From positions 1 through 64,000 of the forward strand of contig NZ_VTHK01000037.1 of assembly GCF_009765355.1 (NCBI RefSeq): 64,000 nt of DNA, in the 5' to 3' direction. Shown piece after piece: positions 8,486-17,400 of the stretch. Source of the DNA: Amycolatopsis anabasis (GTDB lineage: Bacteria > Actinomycetota > Actinomycetes > Mycobacteriales > Pseudonocardiaceae). The notes under the pieces were generated by a model, which was not told the DNA's origin, did not search any database, and worked only from the letters and a program-made list of their open reading frames with translations. A program made the translations under genes and the position numbers. The stretch's first letter is position 1, and each line of letters begins with the position of its first letter.

Positions 8486-8875
8486 TCAGGTGGCGGGCTT
8501 CGCCTGGTGGACGTGCGCCACGGCGGCTTCGACCGTCCGGTGAATCGGCAGCTCGGTGTCCAGGCCGGTGAGGGACAGCGGGCGGGTGACCGGATGGGTG
8601 GCGGCCACCATCGCCCACACCAGACCGGCTTCGGAAACCCGTTGATCGGTCTCGATCAGCACGGACAACCCGGCCGCGCTCAGAAAGCTCACCCCGCCGA
8701 GATCGATCACGAGATCGCGGCTCCGGGCGAGCACCGCGCCGACGCAGTCGCGCAACGCGGTGACTCCGCAGACGTCCACCTCGCCGGACACACGAGCCAC
8801 CGCGACGTGATCGAGCCAATCCTCGACCGCGATGTGGATCATCGGCCCCGGCTTCGCTTGCACGGTTGTTTGCAC
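8486..8875 (-). CDS. STAS-domain anti-sigma factor antagonist
   Basis: This protein of 129 residues contains a single STAS domain like RsbV/SpoIIAA. These proteins bind anti-sigma kinases when unphosphorylated and so free the sigma factor. The phosphorylation segment DLGGVSFLSAAGLSVLI is at about residues 58-74, with the conserved serine in FLSAAG. The GTG at 8875 abuts GGGAG, so a second in-frame GTG four codons later (8863), 11 bases from that site, is an equally good start. It is a candidate partner of the RsbW-like protein at 5323 and of the ATPase domain encoded at 8979. Confidence 0.85.
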   Translation of the reverse strand: MQTTVQAKPGPMIHIAVEDWLDHVAVARVSGEVDVCGVTALRDCVGAVLARSRDLVIDLGGVSFLSAAGLSVLIETDQRVSEAGLVWAMVAATHPVTRPLSLTGLDTELPIHRTVEAAVAHVHQAKPAT

Positions 8876-8978
8876 CTCCCTACCGCGGTGCCTTCACGAG
8901 AGCGGGCGGGTGGTTCGCTCCAGGTGCGGCTGCTGCTTAACCGTGCCACGCCAGAGTAACGAGCGGGCTCCGACGGAG

Positions 8979-9737
8979 CTACCCCACCACCAGAACGGCC
9001 CAGACAACCTTGCCCCCGATCGCGGTCGGCGTGCAGCCCCACGCCTTCGCCAGGTGGGAGACCAGTAACAGCCCGTAGCCCGATGGGGTGCGATTGGTTC
9101 GCTCGATCAGGAGAGCCTCCGCCGGATCGAGATCGGAGACCGCGACGGTCAGTAGCCCGCGACGTAGTTCCAGGCGCAGTTCGGCCTCCGAGCACGTGTG
9201 TTTCAGGGTGTTCTCGACCAGTTCGGACGCGATCACGACGGCGTTCTGGACGATGGTGTCGGGAATCCGCCAGCCCGCGCAGGTGACTTCGACGAACCGG
9301 CGTGCCCGGACGGAGCTCTCCGGGAACCACGGCAGCGTGCAGCTGACGCGCCGGTGCGCGGGCGGGCGTTTGAGGGACCGCAGCGCGGTGGCGACGTCGG
9401 GGTAGGTCGGCACGTACTCGTGCACCAGGCACGACCGCAGCGTCTCGCGGGTGTCGGGGTGTTCCGCGACGAGTGCCAGCGGTATCCCCGGCCAGTTCTC
9501 GATGCGGATCCACACCGCGGCGAAAACGAGGATCGAACGGCGGCAGGGCATTCGCAGCCCGCCGACGTCCACGATCAACGCCTGCGGCCCCTGCACGGCA
9601 CATTTCAGCAGGAAGTCACGAATCCGGGGATACGTGGTGACATCGAGTACGCCGTCCAACTGGATCAAGGCGTGTTCCCTGCCTGGTATGCCCATCGCCG
9701 CCAGGCGGACGCTCGGTGTCTCCTCTTCGAGCCACAT
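8979..9737 (-). CDS. STAS-like domain fused to RsbW-type ATPase
   Basis: This is a two-domain signalling protein of 252 residues. Residues 1-125 resemble a STAS domain, but the phospho-serine position is degenerate (VGGLRMPCRRSILVF). Residues 135-252 form a GHKL ATPase with N-box IASELVENTLKHT and a glycine box, SGYGLLLVSHLAKAWG. Such fusions act as anti-sigma factors with a built-in sensor. The stop lies 103 bases before the STAS gene at 8486, and the ATG is 8 bases after the CheB-like gene, so it may belong to that operon. Confidence 0.82.
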   Translation of the reverse strand: MWLEEETPSVRLAAMGIPGREHALIQLDGVLDVTTYPRIRDFLLKCAVQGPQALIVDVGGLRMPCRRSILVFAAVWIRIENWPGIPLALVAEHPDTRETLRSCLVHEYVPTYPDVATALRSLKRPPAHRRVSCTLPWFPESSVRARRFVEVTCAGWRIPDTIVQNAVVIASELVENTLKHTCSEAELRLELRRGLLTVAVSDLDPAEALLIERTNRTPSGYGLLLVSHLAKAWGCTPTAIGGKVVWAVLVVG

Positions 9738-9745
9738 CGTCGCGA

Positions 9746-10765
9746 TTATTCATCGTTCGGTCTCGGGGGCATCTCGTCGAGGTGCTGCCGGAGGATGGCG
9801 GAGGCGTTGGCGGCCTCCTCGGCGATCCGGCGGTACCGGTTCGAGACCAGCTCGGCTCCGCGACCGGCCGCTTGTTCGCCCATGCGCTTGGCCAGGCTCA
9901 CCTTTTCGTCGAGCACCCGCAACGCCGTCCACAGCGCTTGTTCCAGGGCGTACCCCTGTGCGTCCAAAAGCGCCCGTGCCGACCAAGCATGGCCCACCCG
10001 GCAACGGAAATGCCCCTTGCCGGGTTCGGTCTCGATGAGCGTTCCCCGGCAGTCGGGGCAGCTGAACTCGGAGACCGCTCCCAGTTCTTCGACGTCGAAC
10101 TCCCCGGGCGCCCGCACAGCGCCGCCGTACCGGGCGATGTGGTTCTCCAACTCGATCACCTTCGCGGGTGCGGAAGGCCACGTGGGGTCGACGGTCTCCC
10201 GCGTCAGTTTGTCGATGATCATTCCGAGTTCGCTCGTCGTGGCGATGTGATCGACCGCCACGTTCCGGATCGCGTTGCGGGGCATTCCGGCGAACGCCGC
10301 GTCGTCGGGATCCTGGACGAGGGTGCGCCCACCGCGCGCCGAGATCGCCCGCAGCCCGGCGACCCCGTCGTCGAGCACTCCGGACAGCAGCACGCCCATC
10401 GTCCGCGGGCCCGCGGAGATCGCGGACGAGCGGAACAAGGCGTCGATCGCGGGCCGGTGGCCGTTTTCGGTGGGGCCGTGGGAAAGCACGAGCTGATCGT
10501 CGGCGAGCAGCAGGTGGTGGTCGGGCGGGGCGGTGTAGATCTTTCCCCGTTCCAGCGGAACACCGTGGCGTGCGCTGACCGCGGGCAGCGGTCCCGCGCG
10601 ATCGAGGATCTTCGCGAGCGCGCTGGTTCCGCCGCTGGGCAGGTGCAGCACCACCAGCACGGCCGCGGGCAGATCCACCGGGAATCCCGCGACCAGGCGG
10701 CTCAACGCTTCGACCCCACCGGCCGAGGCCCCGGCGACCACCACATCCCGCCTGATGGATGTCAT
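9746..10765 (-). CDS. Receiver-less CheB-type methylesterase domain protein
   Basis: This protein has 339 residues. Residues 5-190 form a CheB catalytic domain with the serine in VVAGASAGGVEAL, the histidine in VLHLPSGGTSAL and the aspartate in MGVLLSGVLDDGVAG. The receiver domain of chemotaxis CheB is absent. A C-terminal tail contains a CPDC plus RCRVGHAW putative zinc-knuckle and a helical region. There are no che or flagellar genes nearby. Such chemotaxis-independent CheB proteins often sit with stress or partner-switching genes, as here. The substrate is unknown. It follows the DUF4235 gene after 7 bases and is probably the fourth gene of the unit starting at 11706. Confidence 0.85.
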   Translation of the reverse strand: MTSIRRDVVVAGASAGGVEALSRLVAGFPVDLPAAVLVVLHLPSGGTSALAKILDRAGPLPAVSARHGVPLERGKIYTAPPDHHLLLADDQLVLSHGPTENGHRPAIDALFRSSAISAGPRTMGVLLSGVLDDGVAGLRAISARGGRTLVQDPDDAAFAGMPRNAIRNVAVDHIATTSELGMIIDKLTRETVDPTWPSAPAKVIELENHIARYGGAVRAPGEFDVEELGAVSEFSCPDCRGTLIETEPGKGHFRCRVGHAWSARALLDAQGYALEQALWTALRVLDEKVSLAKRMGEQAAGRGAELVSNRYRRIAEEAANASAILRQHLDEMPPRPNDE

Positions 10766-10772
10766 GGTGGGC

Positions 10773-11036
10773 TCAGTCGTCCGGCCATTTCCCGGTCGCC
10801 TTGCGGTAACCGGCGGCGCTCGCGCGGTCGACCGCGGCCTTGACCGCGCCGAAGATGGCGCCCTGCACGGTCGCCGCGAGCAGGACCTGGCGCCAGCTGT
10901 AGTCCCGGTCGGTCGCGCGCGGGGCGTCCTCGTTGCCGGTCGCGCGCTTCCACACCTGTTTGAACAGCATGCTCGCGGCGAATCCGCCGAGCGCGCTGAC
11001 CACCATGCCGAGCGGTTTGTAGAGCGCCTTGTTCAT
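10773..11036 (-). CDS. DUF4235 small membrane protein
   Basis: This small protein of 87 residues matches DUF4235. It has one or two hydrophobic segments: LGMVVSALGGFAASMLF (about 9-25) and VLLAATVQGAIFGAVKAAVD (about 51-70). Function is unknown. The ATG overlaps the TGA of the DUF3618 gene (ATGA), so translation is coupled. It belongs to a set of small envelope proteins with DUF3618 and holin-like partners that recurs in actinobacteria. Confidence 0.8.
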   Translation of the reverse strand: MNKALYKPLGMVVSALGGFAASMLFKQVWKRATGNEDAPRATDRDYSWRQVLLAATVQGAIFGAVKAAVDRASAAGYRKATGKWPDD

Positions 11037-11290
11037 CGCTTCGCCTTCCAGATGAGGAAGAGCACGAGCAACGCGGCGAGCGCGGACAGGCCGCCGACGA
11101 CCGGCGCCGGGTTGTGCTTGACCGTTTCGGTGAGCTGCTGCTTGCGTTCCCGGGCCTGCTCCTTCACGTTGACCCGGTGGGCCAGTTCGGCCACCGTGTC
11201 GCCGAGCTCGGCCCGGGTGAGTTCCCGGTCCACCCGGGCTTCCTCGGCGTCATAAGGAAAACCGGTGTCCTGCTTCTTCTCGGTACTCAT
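11033..11290 (-). CDS. DUF3618 single-pass membrane protein
   Basis: This protein of 85 residues matches DUF3618. A charged N-terminal half contains the family signature around VDRELTRAELGDTVAELAHR. It is followed by a basic linker and a C-terminal transmembrane helix (PVVGGLSALAALLVLFLIW). I set the start at the ATG at 11290, which overlaps the preceding stop by one base (TGATG). Longer in-frame upstream sequence is a shadow of the neighbouring gene. Function is unknown; it is a likely envelope or scaffold protein made with DUF4235. Confidence 0.82.
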   Translation of the reverse strand: MSTEKKQDTGFPYDAEEARVDRELTRAELGDTVAELAHRVNVKEQARERKQQLTETVKHNPAPVVGGLSALAALLVLFLIWKAKR

Positions 11291-11706
11291 CAGCGCACGT
11301 TCTCCTTCAGGACCTCGACGTCCTCGCGCATTCCGGTGACCGCTTCTCCGGGGACCGGTGGTGTCGCGTTCCGGACCTGCTTCCCGCCGATCAGGGCGAG
11401 CAGTCCCGCGAGCAGGAGCAGCCCGCCGCCGACGATCAGCGCGGCGGCCCACGCGGGCAGCACCAGCGCGAGCGCCAGGATCAGGGTGGCCACGAGCGCG
11501 CCGCCGCCGAACAGGGCCAGCACCCCGGCCAGTCCGGCGAGCCCGGCGCCGAGGCCGATCCGTTTGCCCTTCGCGCGCAGCTCCAGCACCGCCAGCCGCA
11601 TCTCGTCCCGGACCAGCCGGTTGAGCTGCTCGGACAGGTCGCTCACGAGCTGGGCGACCGAACGTTCCTCGGTCGCGGTCGACCCGCGACCCGCTTCTTC
11701 GATCAT
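11290..11706 (-). CDS. Phage-holin-family (DUF1469-like) membrane protein
   Basis: This protein has 138 residues. An amphipathic N-terminus (ERSVAQLVSDLSEQLNRLVR) precedes two strongly hydrophobic hairpin helices rich in Gly, Ala and Leu (about 50-78 and 84-105). This matches the actinobacterial holin-superfamily III/DUF1469 group, which is chromosomal and not evidence of a prophage. It is the first gene of the unit running to the CheB-like gene. A SigB-like promoter is visible at 11738-11763. The ribosome site GGGAGG is close to the ATG. Confidence 0.78.
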   Translation of the reverse strand: MIEEAGRGSTATEERSVAQLVSDLSEQLNRLVRDEMRLAVLELRAKGKRIGLGAGLAGLAGVLALFGGGALVATLILALALVLPAWAAALIVGGGLLLLAGLLALIGGKQVRNATPPVPGEAVTGMREDVEVLKENVR

Positions 11707-11737
11707 GCCTACCTCCCGACAGTGCGTCGCTGCCCGG

Positions 11738-11763
11738 TTACCCCGGAACCGCTGGTGCCAATC
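11738..11763 (-). promoter_or_regulatory. Possible SigB-like promoter for the holin-like/DUF3618/DUF4235 unit
   Basis: On the minus strand GATTG (11759-11763), a 15-base spacer and GGGTAA (11738-11743) precede the ATG at 11706. It is two mismatches from the GTTTG/GGGTAT pattern. It is weaker than the site at 5803-5827 but would place this envelope operon under the same sigma factor. Confidence 0.35.
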
Positions 11764-11787
11764 CCGGCAACGCGGGATGATGCGGCG

Positions 11788-12540
11788 ATGATCACCGACC
11801 TGGCCGCCCGGCCCGATCTGCTGGAACCGGCGCTGGACCTCGGTGACGTCGGAGCCGAGTTCATGCGGTACGACCAGATCGGCACGCTGACCCGGGCGAG
11901 CCGCCTGGCCCGGCGGTGGCCCGAGTACTTCCTCGTCGTGCTCGAGGGTGCCGTCCCGGTGGCCCGCGCGGTCAGCGTGCCGGTGGCCTTCCCGACCCCG
12001 GAACGCACCGAACTCCCGGACCACGGCTGGGACGGGATCATCCTCTGGGCGATCGAGGACGCGCTGGACGACCGTCCACTCACGACACTGGCCGCGCTGG
12101 AAGTCCACGTCTTCGCGGATCGGCGCGGCCGTGGCTTCGCGACCGAGGCGCTGACCGGGCTGCGCGACCTCGCCGCGGCGAAGAACCTGGCGCGGTTCGT
12201 GGTTCCGGTGCGGCCGACCGGGAAGCAGGACCACCCCTACCTGCCGATGGCGGACTACCTGCGCCGCCGCCGCGCGGACGGGCTGCCCGAGGACCCCTGG
12301 CTGCGCACGCACGAAAGGCTGGGCGCGACCTTCGTCAAGATCGCGCCGTTCGCCATGACCATCACCGGAACGCTCGGGCAGTGGCGGCGCTGGACCGGGC
12401 AGTCCTTCGCCGACGGGCCGAACGCCGTCGCCGGTGGACTGGCCCCGGTCCTCGCGTCCCGGGAACAGGATCTCGGCGTCTACGTCGAGCCGAACGTATG
12501 GCTCGAGCACCCGGTCACCGCGACACCGGCTCCCCGGTGA
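11788..12540 (+). CDS. GNAT-like N-acetyltransferase
   Basis: This protein of 250 residues resembles GNAT-fold acyl-transferases. The central segment LAALEVHVFADRRGRGFATE carries the acyl-CoA binding R/Q-x-x-G-x-G/A-like turn (RRGRGFA, about residues 111-117). No substrate can be read from sequence. The ATG at 11788 is the first that keeps the domain. It is divergent from the envelope operon, and its 3' end overlaps the convergent MFS gene by 26 bases. Confidence 0.7.
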   Translation: MITDLAARPDLLEPALDLGDVGAEFMRYDQIGTLTRASRLARRWPEYFLVVLEGAVPVARAVSVPVAFPTPERTELPDHGWDGIILWAIEDALDDRPLTTLAALEVHVFADRRGRGFATEALTGLRDLAAAKNLARFVVPVRPTGKQDHPYLPMADYLRRRRADGLPEDPWLRTHERLGATFVKIAPFAMTITGTLGQWRRWTGQSFADGPNAVAGGLAPVLASREQDLGVYVEPNVWLEHPVTATPAPR

Positions 12541-13729
12541 CAGATCTGTCCATTGTGGATCGAAGGGTCAGGCGGCCGGCTACTTCGGACAGCGCCAGGG
12601 CGAGGATCGCCAGCCCCGCCGCGACGAGGCTGAGCCGGTTCGCGCCGACCAGGCCGATCCCGGCCCCGCCGAGCATGCCCGCCAGCGAGATCGCCAGATA
12701 CAGGACCGCCGCGTTCAGCGAGACCAGGACCGAAGCCGATTCCGGGCGCAGGGTGATCAGCCGGTGCTGCTGCGGTGTGGTGATGGCGAAGGCCGCCACA
12801 CCGTAGGCCACGATGATCGCGACGGACGTGCCGAAACCGCCCGTGGTCAACGGAAGCACCACCAGGACCGCGGCCAGCCAGCCGAGCGCGACCGCCACCA
12901 CGCGCCGCGCGCCGATCCGGTCGGCGAGCGAGCCCGCCGCGAAGTTCCCGGCCGTGCCGATCACCCCGAGGGTGAAGATGAGCACCGCCAGCCGGTCACC
13001 ACCGCCGCCCGTGGCCGGTTCGAACACCGCGGAGATGTAGACGTACGGCAGGTACACCGCGGTGAAGCCGGCCAGGGTCGTGGCGAGCACGGCCAGCACG
13101 CGGCGATCCCCGAGCGGCGCCAGCCGTGGCCGCAGCCCTTCCGGGGCCGGGGCGGAAACCGCGGGCACCAGGGCCAGGACCCCGAGCAGCCCGAGTACCG
13201 CGAGCCCGGCGACGAACCACATCGTCGCCCGCCAGCCCAGCAGCCCGCCGAGCAACGTCCCGATCGGCGCGCCCAGGGCGGTCGCCGCGGTGAACCCGGT
13301 CGTCACCACCGCGATGGCCCGGCCCCGGCGATCCTCGGGGACCAGCGCCGCGGCCGTCACGCTCGCCGTCGGCACGTACAGTCCGGCCCCCGCCGCGGCG
13401 ACCAACTGCGCGATCAGCACGAACGCGAACGACGGCGCCAGCGCGGTGGCCACGTTTCCCGCCAGGTACACCAGCACCGCGAGCAGCAGCACCCTCCGGC
13501 GCGACCAGCCCGCGGTCAGCATGGCCAGCACCGGGGCGAGCAACGCACAGGTCAACGCGAACACGGTGACCACCTGGCCCGCCGTGGCCACCGAGACCCC
13601 GAGCGAATCCCCGAGCTGGGGCAGTACCCCGGCCAGGACGAACTCGTCGGTGCCGACCGCGAACGTGCCGAAACCGAGAACGGCGACCGCGATCCGGGCG
13701 CGAACTTTCCGGGACGAGGGTTGGGTCAC
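12515..13729 (-). CDS. MFS drug/metabolite exporter (DHA1 type)
   Basis: This is a 12-helix major facilitator transporter of 404 residues. The motif A region lies between helices 2 and 3 around AGWSRRRVLL. TM1 contains GFGTFAVGTDEFVLAGVLP, a signature of the DHA1 (AraJ/CmlR-like) exporters. It is divergent from a TetR gene across an 90-bp region with two near-identical palindromes, so it is probably repressed by that TetR and induced by its substrate. Which drug or metabolite it carries is unknown. Confidence 0.9.
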   Translation of the reverse strand: MTQPSSRKVRARIAVAVLGFGTFAVGTDEFVLAGVLPQLGDSLGVSVATAGQVVTVFALTCALLAPVLAMLTAGWSRRRVLLLAVLVYLAGNVATALAPSFAFVLIAQLVAAAGAGLYVPTASVTAAALVPEDRRGRAIAVVTTGFTAATALGAPIGTLLGGLLGWRATMWFVAGLAVLGLLGVLALVPAVSAPAPEGLRPRLAPLGDRRVLAVLATTLAGFTAVYLPYVYISAVFEPATGGGGDRLAVLIFTLGVIGTAGNFAAGSLADRIGARRVVAVALGWLAAVLVVLPLTTGGFGTSVAIIVAYGVAAFAITTPQQHRLITLRPESASVLVSLNAAVLYLAISLAGMLGGAGIGLVGANRLSLVAAGLAILALALSEVAGRLTLRSTMDRSVTGEPVSR

Positions 13730-13744
13730 GCGGACTCCTCAAAT

Positions 13745-13760
13745 GGTACCGATCAGTTCC
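13745..13760. promoter_or_regulatory. TetR operator, site 1
   Basis: GGTACCGATCAGTTCC is an imperfect palindrome on the axis GATC. It lies 15 bases upstream of the MFS start codon. An almost identical site starts 28 bases further right. Confidence 0.65.
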
Positions 13761-13772
13761 GTTTGACCAGAC

Positions 13773-13788
13773 GGTACCGATCGGTTCC
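13773..13788. promoter_or_regulatory. TetR operator, site 2
   Basis: GGTACCGATCGGTTCC matches the palindrome GGNACCGATCGGTNCC. It lies 31 bases upstream of the TetR ATG. With site 1 (one base different) it forms a double operator in the divergent promoter. Confidence 0.65.
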
Positions 13789-13819
13789 ATTTTTCGTCAA
13801 GATCGGATACCGTGGCGGT

Positions 13820-14362
13820 ATGCCCACGCAAGCCCGGGAACGTCTCGTCCACGCCGCCGAGGAACTCTTCTACCGCGAAGGCATTCGCGCGGTCGGCGTC
13901 GAGCGGCTGCTGGCCGTCTCCGGGGTCGGCCGGGCCTCGTTCTACCGGCACTTCTCCAGCAAGGACGACCTCGTGGTGACCATGCTCCGCGGCTACGACC
14001 GGCGTTGGCGCCAGTGGCTCGACGAGGAGGTCACCGCGCGTGGCCGAGCCCCGCTGACCGTGTTCGACGCGCTCGCCGAAAGTTTCGGCCAGGACTCCTT
14101 CCGCGGCTGCGCGTCGATCAACGCCATGGTCGAGCTCGCGGATCCGGACAGCCAGGCGTTCCAGGTCGCCGCGGAACACAAGCGGTCGCTGATCGAGTAT
14201 CTGGACGGCCTGCTCGCCGATGCCGGATACCGCGACCACGCCGTGCTAGCCGATCAGTTCGTCCTGCTGATCGACGGCGCGATCATCACCGCGCTGCGCG
14301 AGCGCACGGCCGAACCCGCCTTGCGCGCCAAGGCGATCGCCGCCGCGCTGCTCGGGTCGTAA
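13820..14362 (+). CDS. TetR/AcrR family repressor
   Basis: This protein of 180 residues has an N-terminal TetR helix-turn-helix (VERLLAVSGVGRASFYRHF, about residues 31-49) and an all-helical ligand domain. It is divergent from the MFS exporter, and both promoters contain the same 16-bp palindrome, the classical arrangement for a ligand-relieved exporter repressor. The ATG at 13820 gives the standard short N-terminus (MPTQARERLV). The stop codon is inside the palindromic repeat at 14354-14403, which gives the C-terminus LLGS. Confidence 0.9.
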   Translation: MPTQARERLVHAAEELFYREGIRAVGVERLLAVSGVGRASFYRHFSSKDDLVVTMLRGYDRRWRQWLDEEVTARGRAPLTVFDALAESFGQDSFRGCASINAMVELADPDSQAFQVAAEHKRSLIEYLDGLLADAGYRDHAVLADQFVLLIDGAIITALRERTAEPALRAKAIAAALLGS

Positions 14363-14403
14363 GTGTTTGGACCGGTTGGAACCGGTCTGTCCACTCACGA
14401 CCC
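14354..14403. terminator. 50-bp palindrome containing both convergent stop codons
   Basis: The left arm 14354-14377 and right arm 14380-14403 match at 19 of 24 positions around a 2-base centre. The TAA of the TetR gene and the TGA of the GH116-like gene both lie in the arms (GGGTCGTAA and, on the other strand, GGGTCGTGA). It is a likely bidirectional terminator and is the long form of the repeat at 60-74, 6334 and 6575. Confidence 0.7.
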
Positions 14404-17400
14404 CAGCGAGATCACCACTTCGAACGACGACCCCTCGGTCAGCACGAGCGGTTTCGGGAAAGTGATCAGGATCCGGGTGCCGGTCACCCCGGGCGCGGTG
14501 GTGAACGGGGGTGCCGCGGCGCCGGCGAGCGCGACCTCGCGGGGTGCGCCGGGGACCTCCAGCGCGAGCGTGCTCAGGCGCAGTTTCCCGTACCGCACTT
14601 CGATTCCGCTCGTCTGCCGCGGGCCGGTCCGGGTCTGCCGGTACAGCCCCCACCCCTCGGCCGCGGTGAACGCGCCGCGGAAGTCCTCCGGGGTCACCCG
14701 CGGCGCGAACCCGAGATGCCCGCGCGGGCCGTGGTGCTCGTAGCCGCACGCCGCGAGGTAGGCGCCGATGCTCATCATCGCCCGCACGTAGTGGTCGCTG
14801 CACTCGATCTCGTTGTACGGATTGCGTTTCGTCGCCGAGTACCGGTCGTTCACCGCCTTGATCACGGCCATCGCCTCGGTGACCATTCCGGTGGCGAACA
14901 GGTGCGCGGCGAGCTGGTACTCCTGCCCGGTCCACACCTCGTTGAAGTAGCCGACCGGGCCGTCCTTCCCGGTTTCGGTGGAGCCGCCGTACGGCCAGGT
15001 GCACATCAGCGTGCCCGGCTCGCCCGGTGTGGCGTACACCCGCCCGACCGGGATGCCCGGCGGCCGGTGAGCGGCCGGATCGGGCAGGAAGTTGTTGCGG
15101 AATATGTTGTTCAGCGCGGTCTTCGCCTTGCCCTCGGGGAAGATCCGGGGGAGGCCGAGCTGGTCGGCGTAGGTCTGGCCGTACATCTGGTCGATGTAGC
15201 AGCCGCGGTTGGAGTTGACCGCGGTCGGATGCGCGGGATCGACGTGCTGGACGAAGTAGCCGTAGCGCTCGTCCCACAACGCGTCCGCCAGCTGGGCCGA
15301 ACCCCGGTCGGCCAGCCCCGCGTACCGTTCGGCCGCACCGGCGTCGCCCATTTCCCGGGCCATCGCGGCGCCCGCCCGCAGCGCTGCCACGTACAGCCCG
15401 CTGATCCACGGGATCTCGCCGAACCACTGGGCGTCCAGGGTGTTCCACTGGCTGCCTTCCAGGATCCCGTCCGCGTCCCCGTCCGCGCGGACCACCCAGT
15501 CCAGCGCGAGCCGGACCTTCGGCCACACCCGGCGCAGGAACGCGTCGTCCGGCGACATCTGGTGTTCCCGGTAAACGCGCAGGATCGTGCCGCACTGCCC
15601 GTCGGCGAACCAGCCGTCGGTGCTCTCCCCGCGGTTCTTGATCTCCCCGGTGGGCAGCAGCGCCAGGCCGAGGTCGACCCGTTCCCGGGTGTCGCGTTCC
15701 AGCTCCGGGAACAGGCGGGCCAGGGCCTGCGCGTAGTTCCACACGTGGCCGCAGGTGCCGACGCAGCAGTACAGCCCTTCCCACGCGTAGAACCGGCCGT
15801 TGTCGAAGCGGTAGCAGGTGTTCGTGGCGAGCGTGGACGCGGGAGCGAACGTGCGCTCCAGGAACCAGTGCGGCAGCGAGGAATCCTCGTACCAGGTCCG
15901 CACCCAGGACCGGGTGCGCGATTCCAGCCGCTCGCGTTCCTTCGCCAGGTGTTCGACCACCGCACGCGCGGAACCGAACCGGGCCGCGTAGTGGTGCCGC
16001 AGCGACGGGCCGTCGTCGAGCCAGGCGAACAGCAACGGCTCGGGAGTGGGGAAGTGCCAGCCGAACACGAACCGCACGGTCCGCTCCCGGCCCGGACCGA
16101 GCGTGAACGGCACCGCCACCTCTGCACTGTCCACACCGGACAGTCGTACCTCGGCCGCGTCGTCCAGCGCCGCGAGCGAGAACGTGCCGAAGTCGGGGGA
16201 GGACGCCAGCGGTTTGCGGCGCACCGGACGGTCGCTGAAGACGATCCGGTCCACGTTGATGTGCCCCCACGGCACGCTCGAGGCGTCGACGAACTCCAGC
16301 CGCGCGGTCTTCCCGAGCCACGGACCCACGTCGAGCGAGATCCCGGTCAGCGGCTCCATCTCCTTGCCCAGGAAACTCGCCACCACCGCCCCGTCGACGA
16401 GCACGTTGACGCAGGTCTTGCCCGCCTCCGCGCCGCCGCCCACCCACGCGGTGACGTACTTGCGCTCGATGGTGAACTCGCGGCTGGTCATGGTGCCCTG
16501 GTAGGCGTCGAAGTTCCCGCCGAGGCGGAAGTTGTGCGAGGTGACGAACCAGGTGCCGGACACGTTCAGATCGGTGATCTCGCCGACCGGGCGCCGGAAG
16601 AACTCGGGTGTGTCGCCGGGCCGCACCGGCCCCTCGCCGAACGCGTTCCCGGTGGTGGTCCAGCCCTCGTAGGTGCCCTTTTCCCAGTCCTCGAACAGGA
16701 TGTCCGGCGAGTCGGTGAACACGATGGCGTCCACGTTGACGTGTCCCCAGCCGCCGGTGGCCCGGTCCACGATCTCGAGGTGCGCGGTGCGGCCGAGGTA
16801 GGCGCGCACGTCCAGCATCCGGGAGAAGAACGGTTCGCTGTTCGATCCGGTCGCGCTGGCCACCACCACGCCGTCCACGACGACGTTCAGGCAGGCCCGG
16901 CCGGGCTGATCGCCACCGCCGACCGAGGCCGCCACGAACTTCCGCTCGATGGTGAACTCGCGGCTGGTCATCGTGCCCTGCGCGGTGTCGTTGCGGCCGG
17001 ACCGGAAGTCGTACGAGGTGACGAACCGCGTGCCGGACACGTTCAGGTCGCCGAAGCGGCGCAGTTGCGGGGGCAGGTCGGCCGCCCGCACCGGGCCGTC
17101 GCCGAACGCGTCACCGGTGACCGTCCAGCCCGTGTACCCGTTCTCCCAGTCCTCGAACACGATGTCGTTGCCGGGCAAGGTGTCCTCGGCCGCGCTGAAC
17201 TGCACGCCGCGCAGCCCCCGCCCGGCGTACCGCTCGGCCGTCAGTTTCGTCGGCTGCTGGCGGCGGGTCGGCAGGCACACCGGGTTGTCCGAGAGGCCGG
17301 TCAGTTCCACCCGGACCGGGGCGCGGGTGACGTTGCGGACCGTGTAGGCCAGCACGGTCGCGGGCAACGTCGAATCCGGCACGGACAGCGGGACGAACGG

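Noticed and set aside
11290..11706. Prophage remnant suggested by the holin-family protein
   Set aside because: The protein belongs to a chromosomal actinobacterial family that sits with DUF3618 and DUF4235. No integrase, capsid or lysin gene is near.
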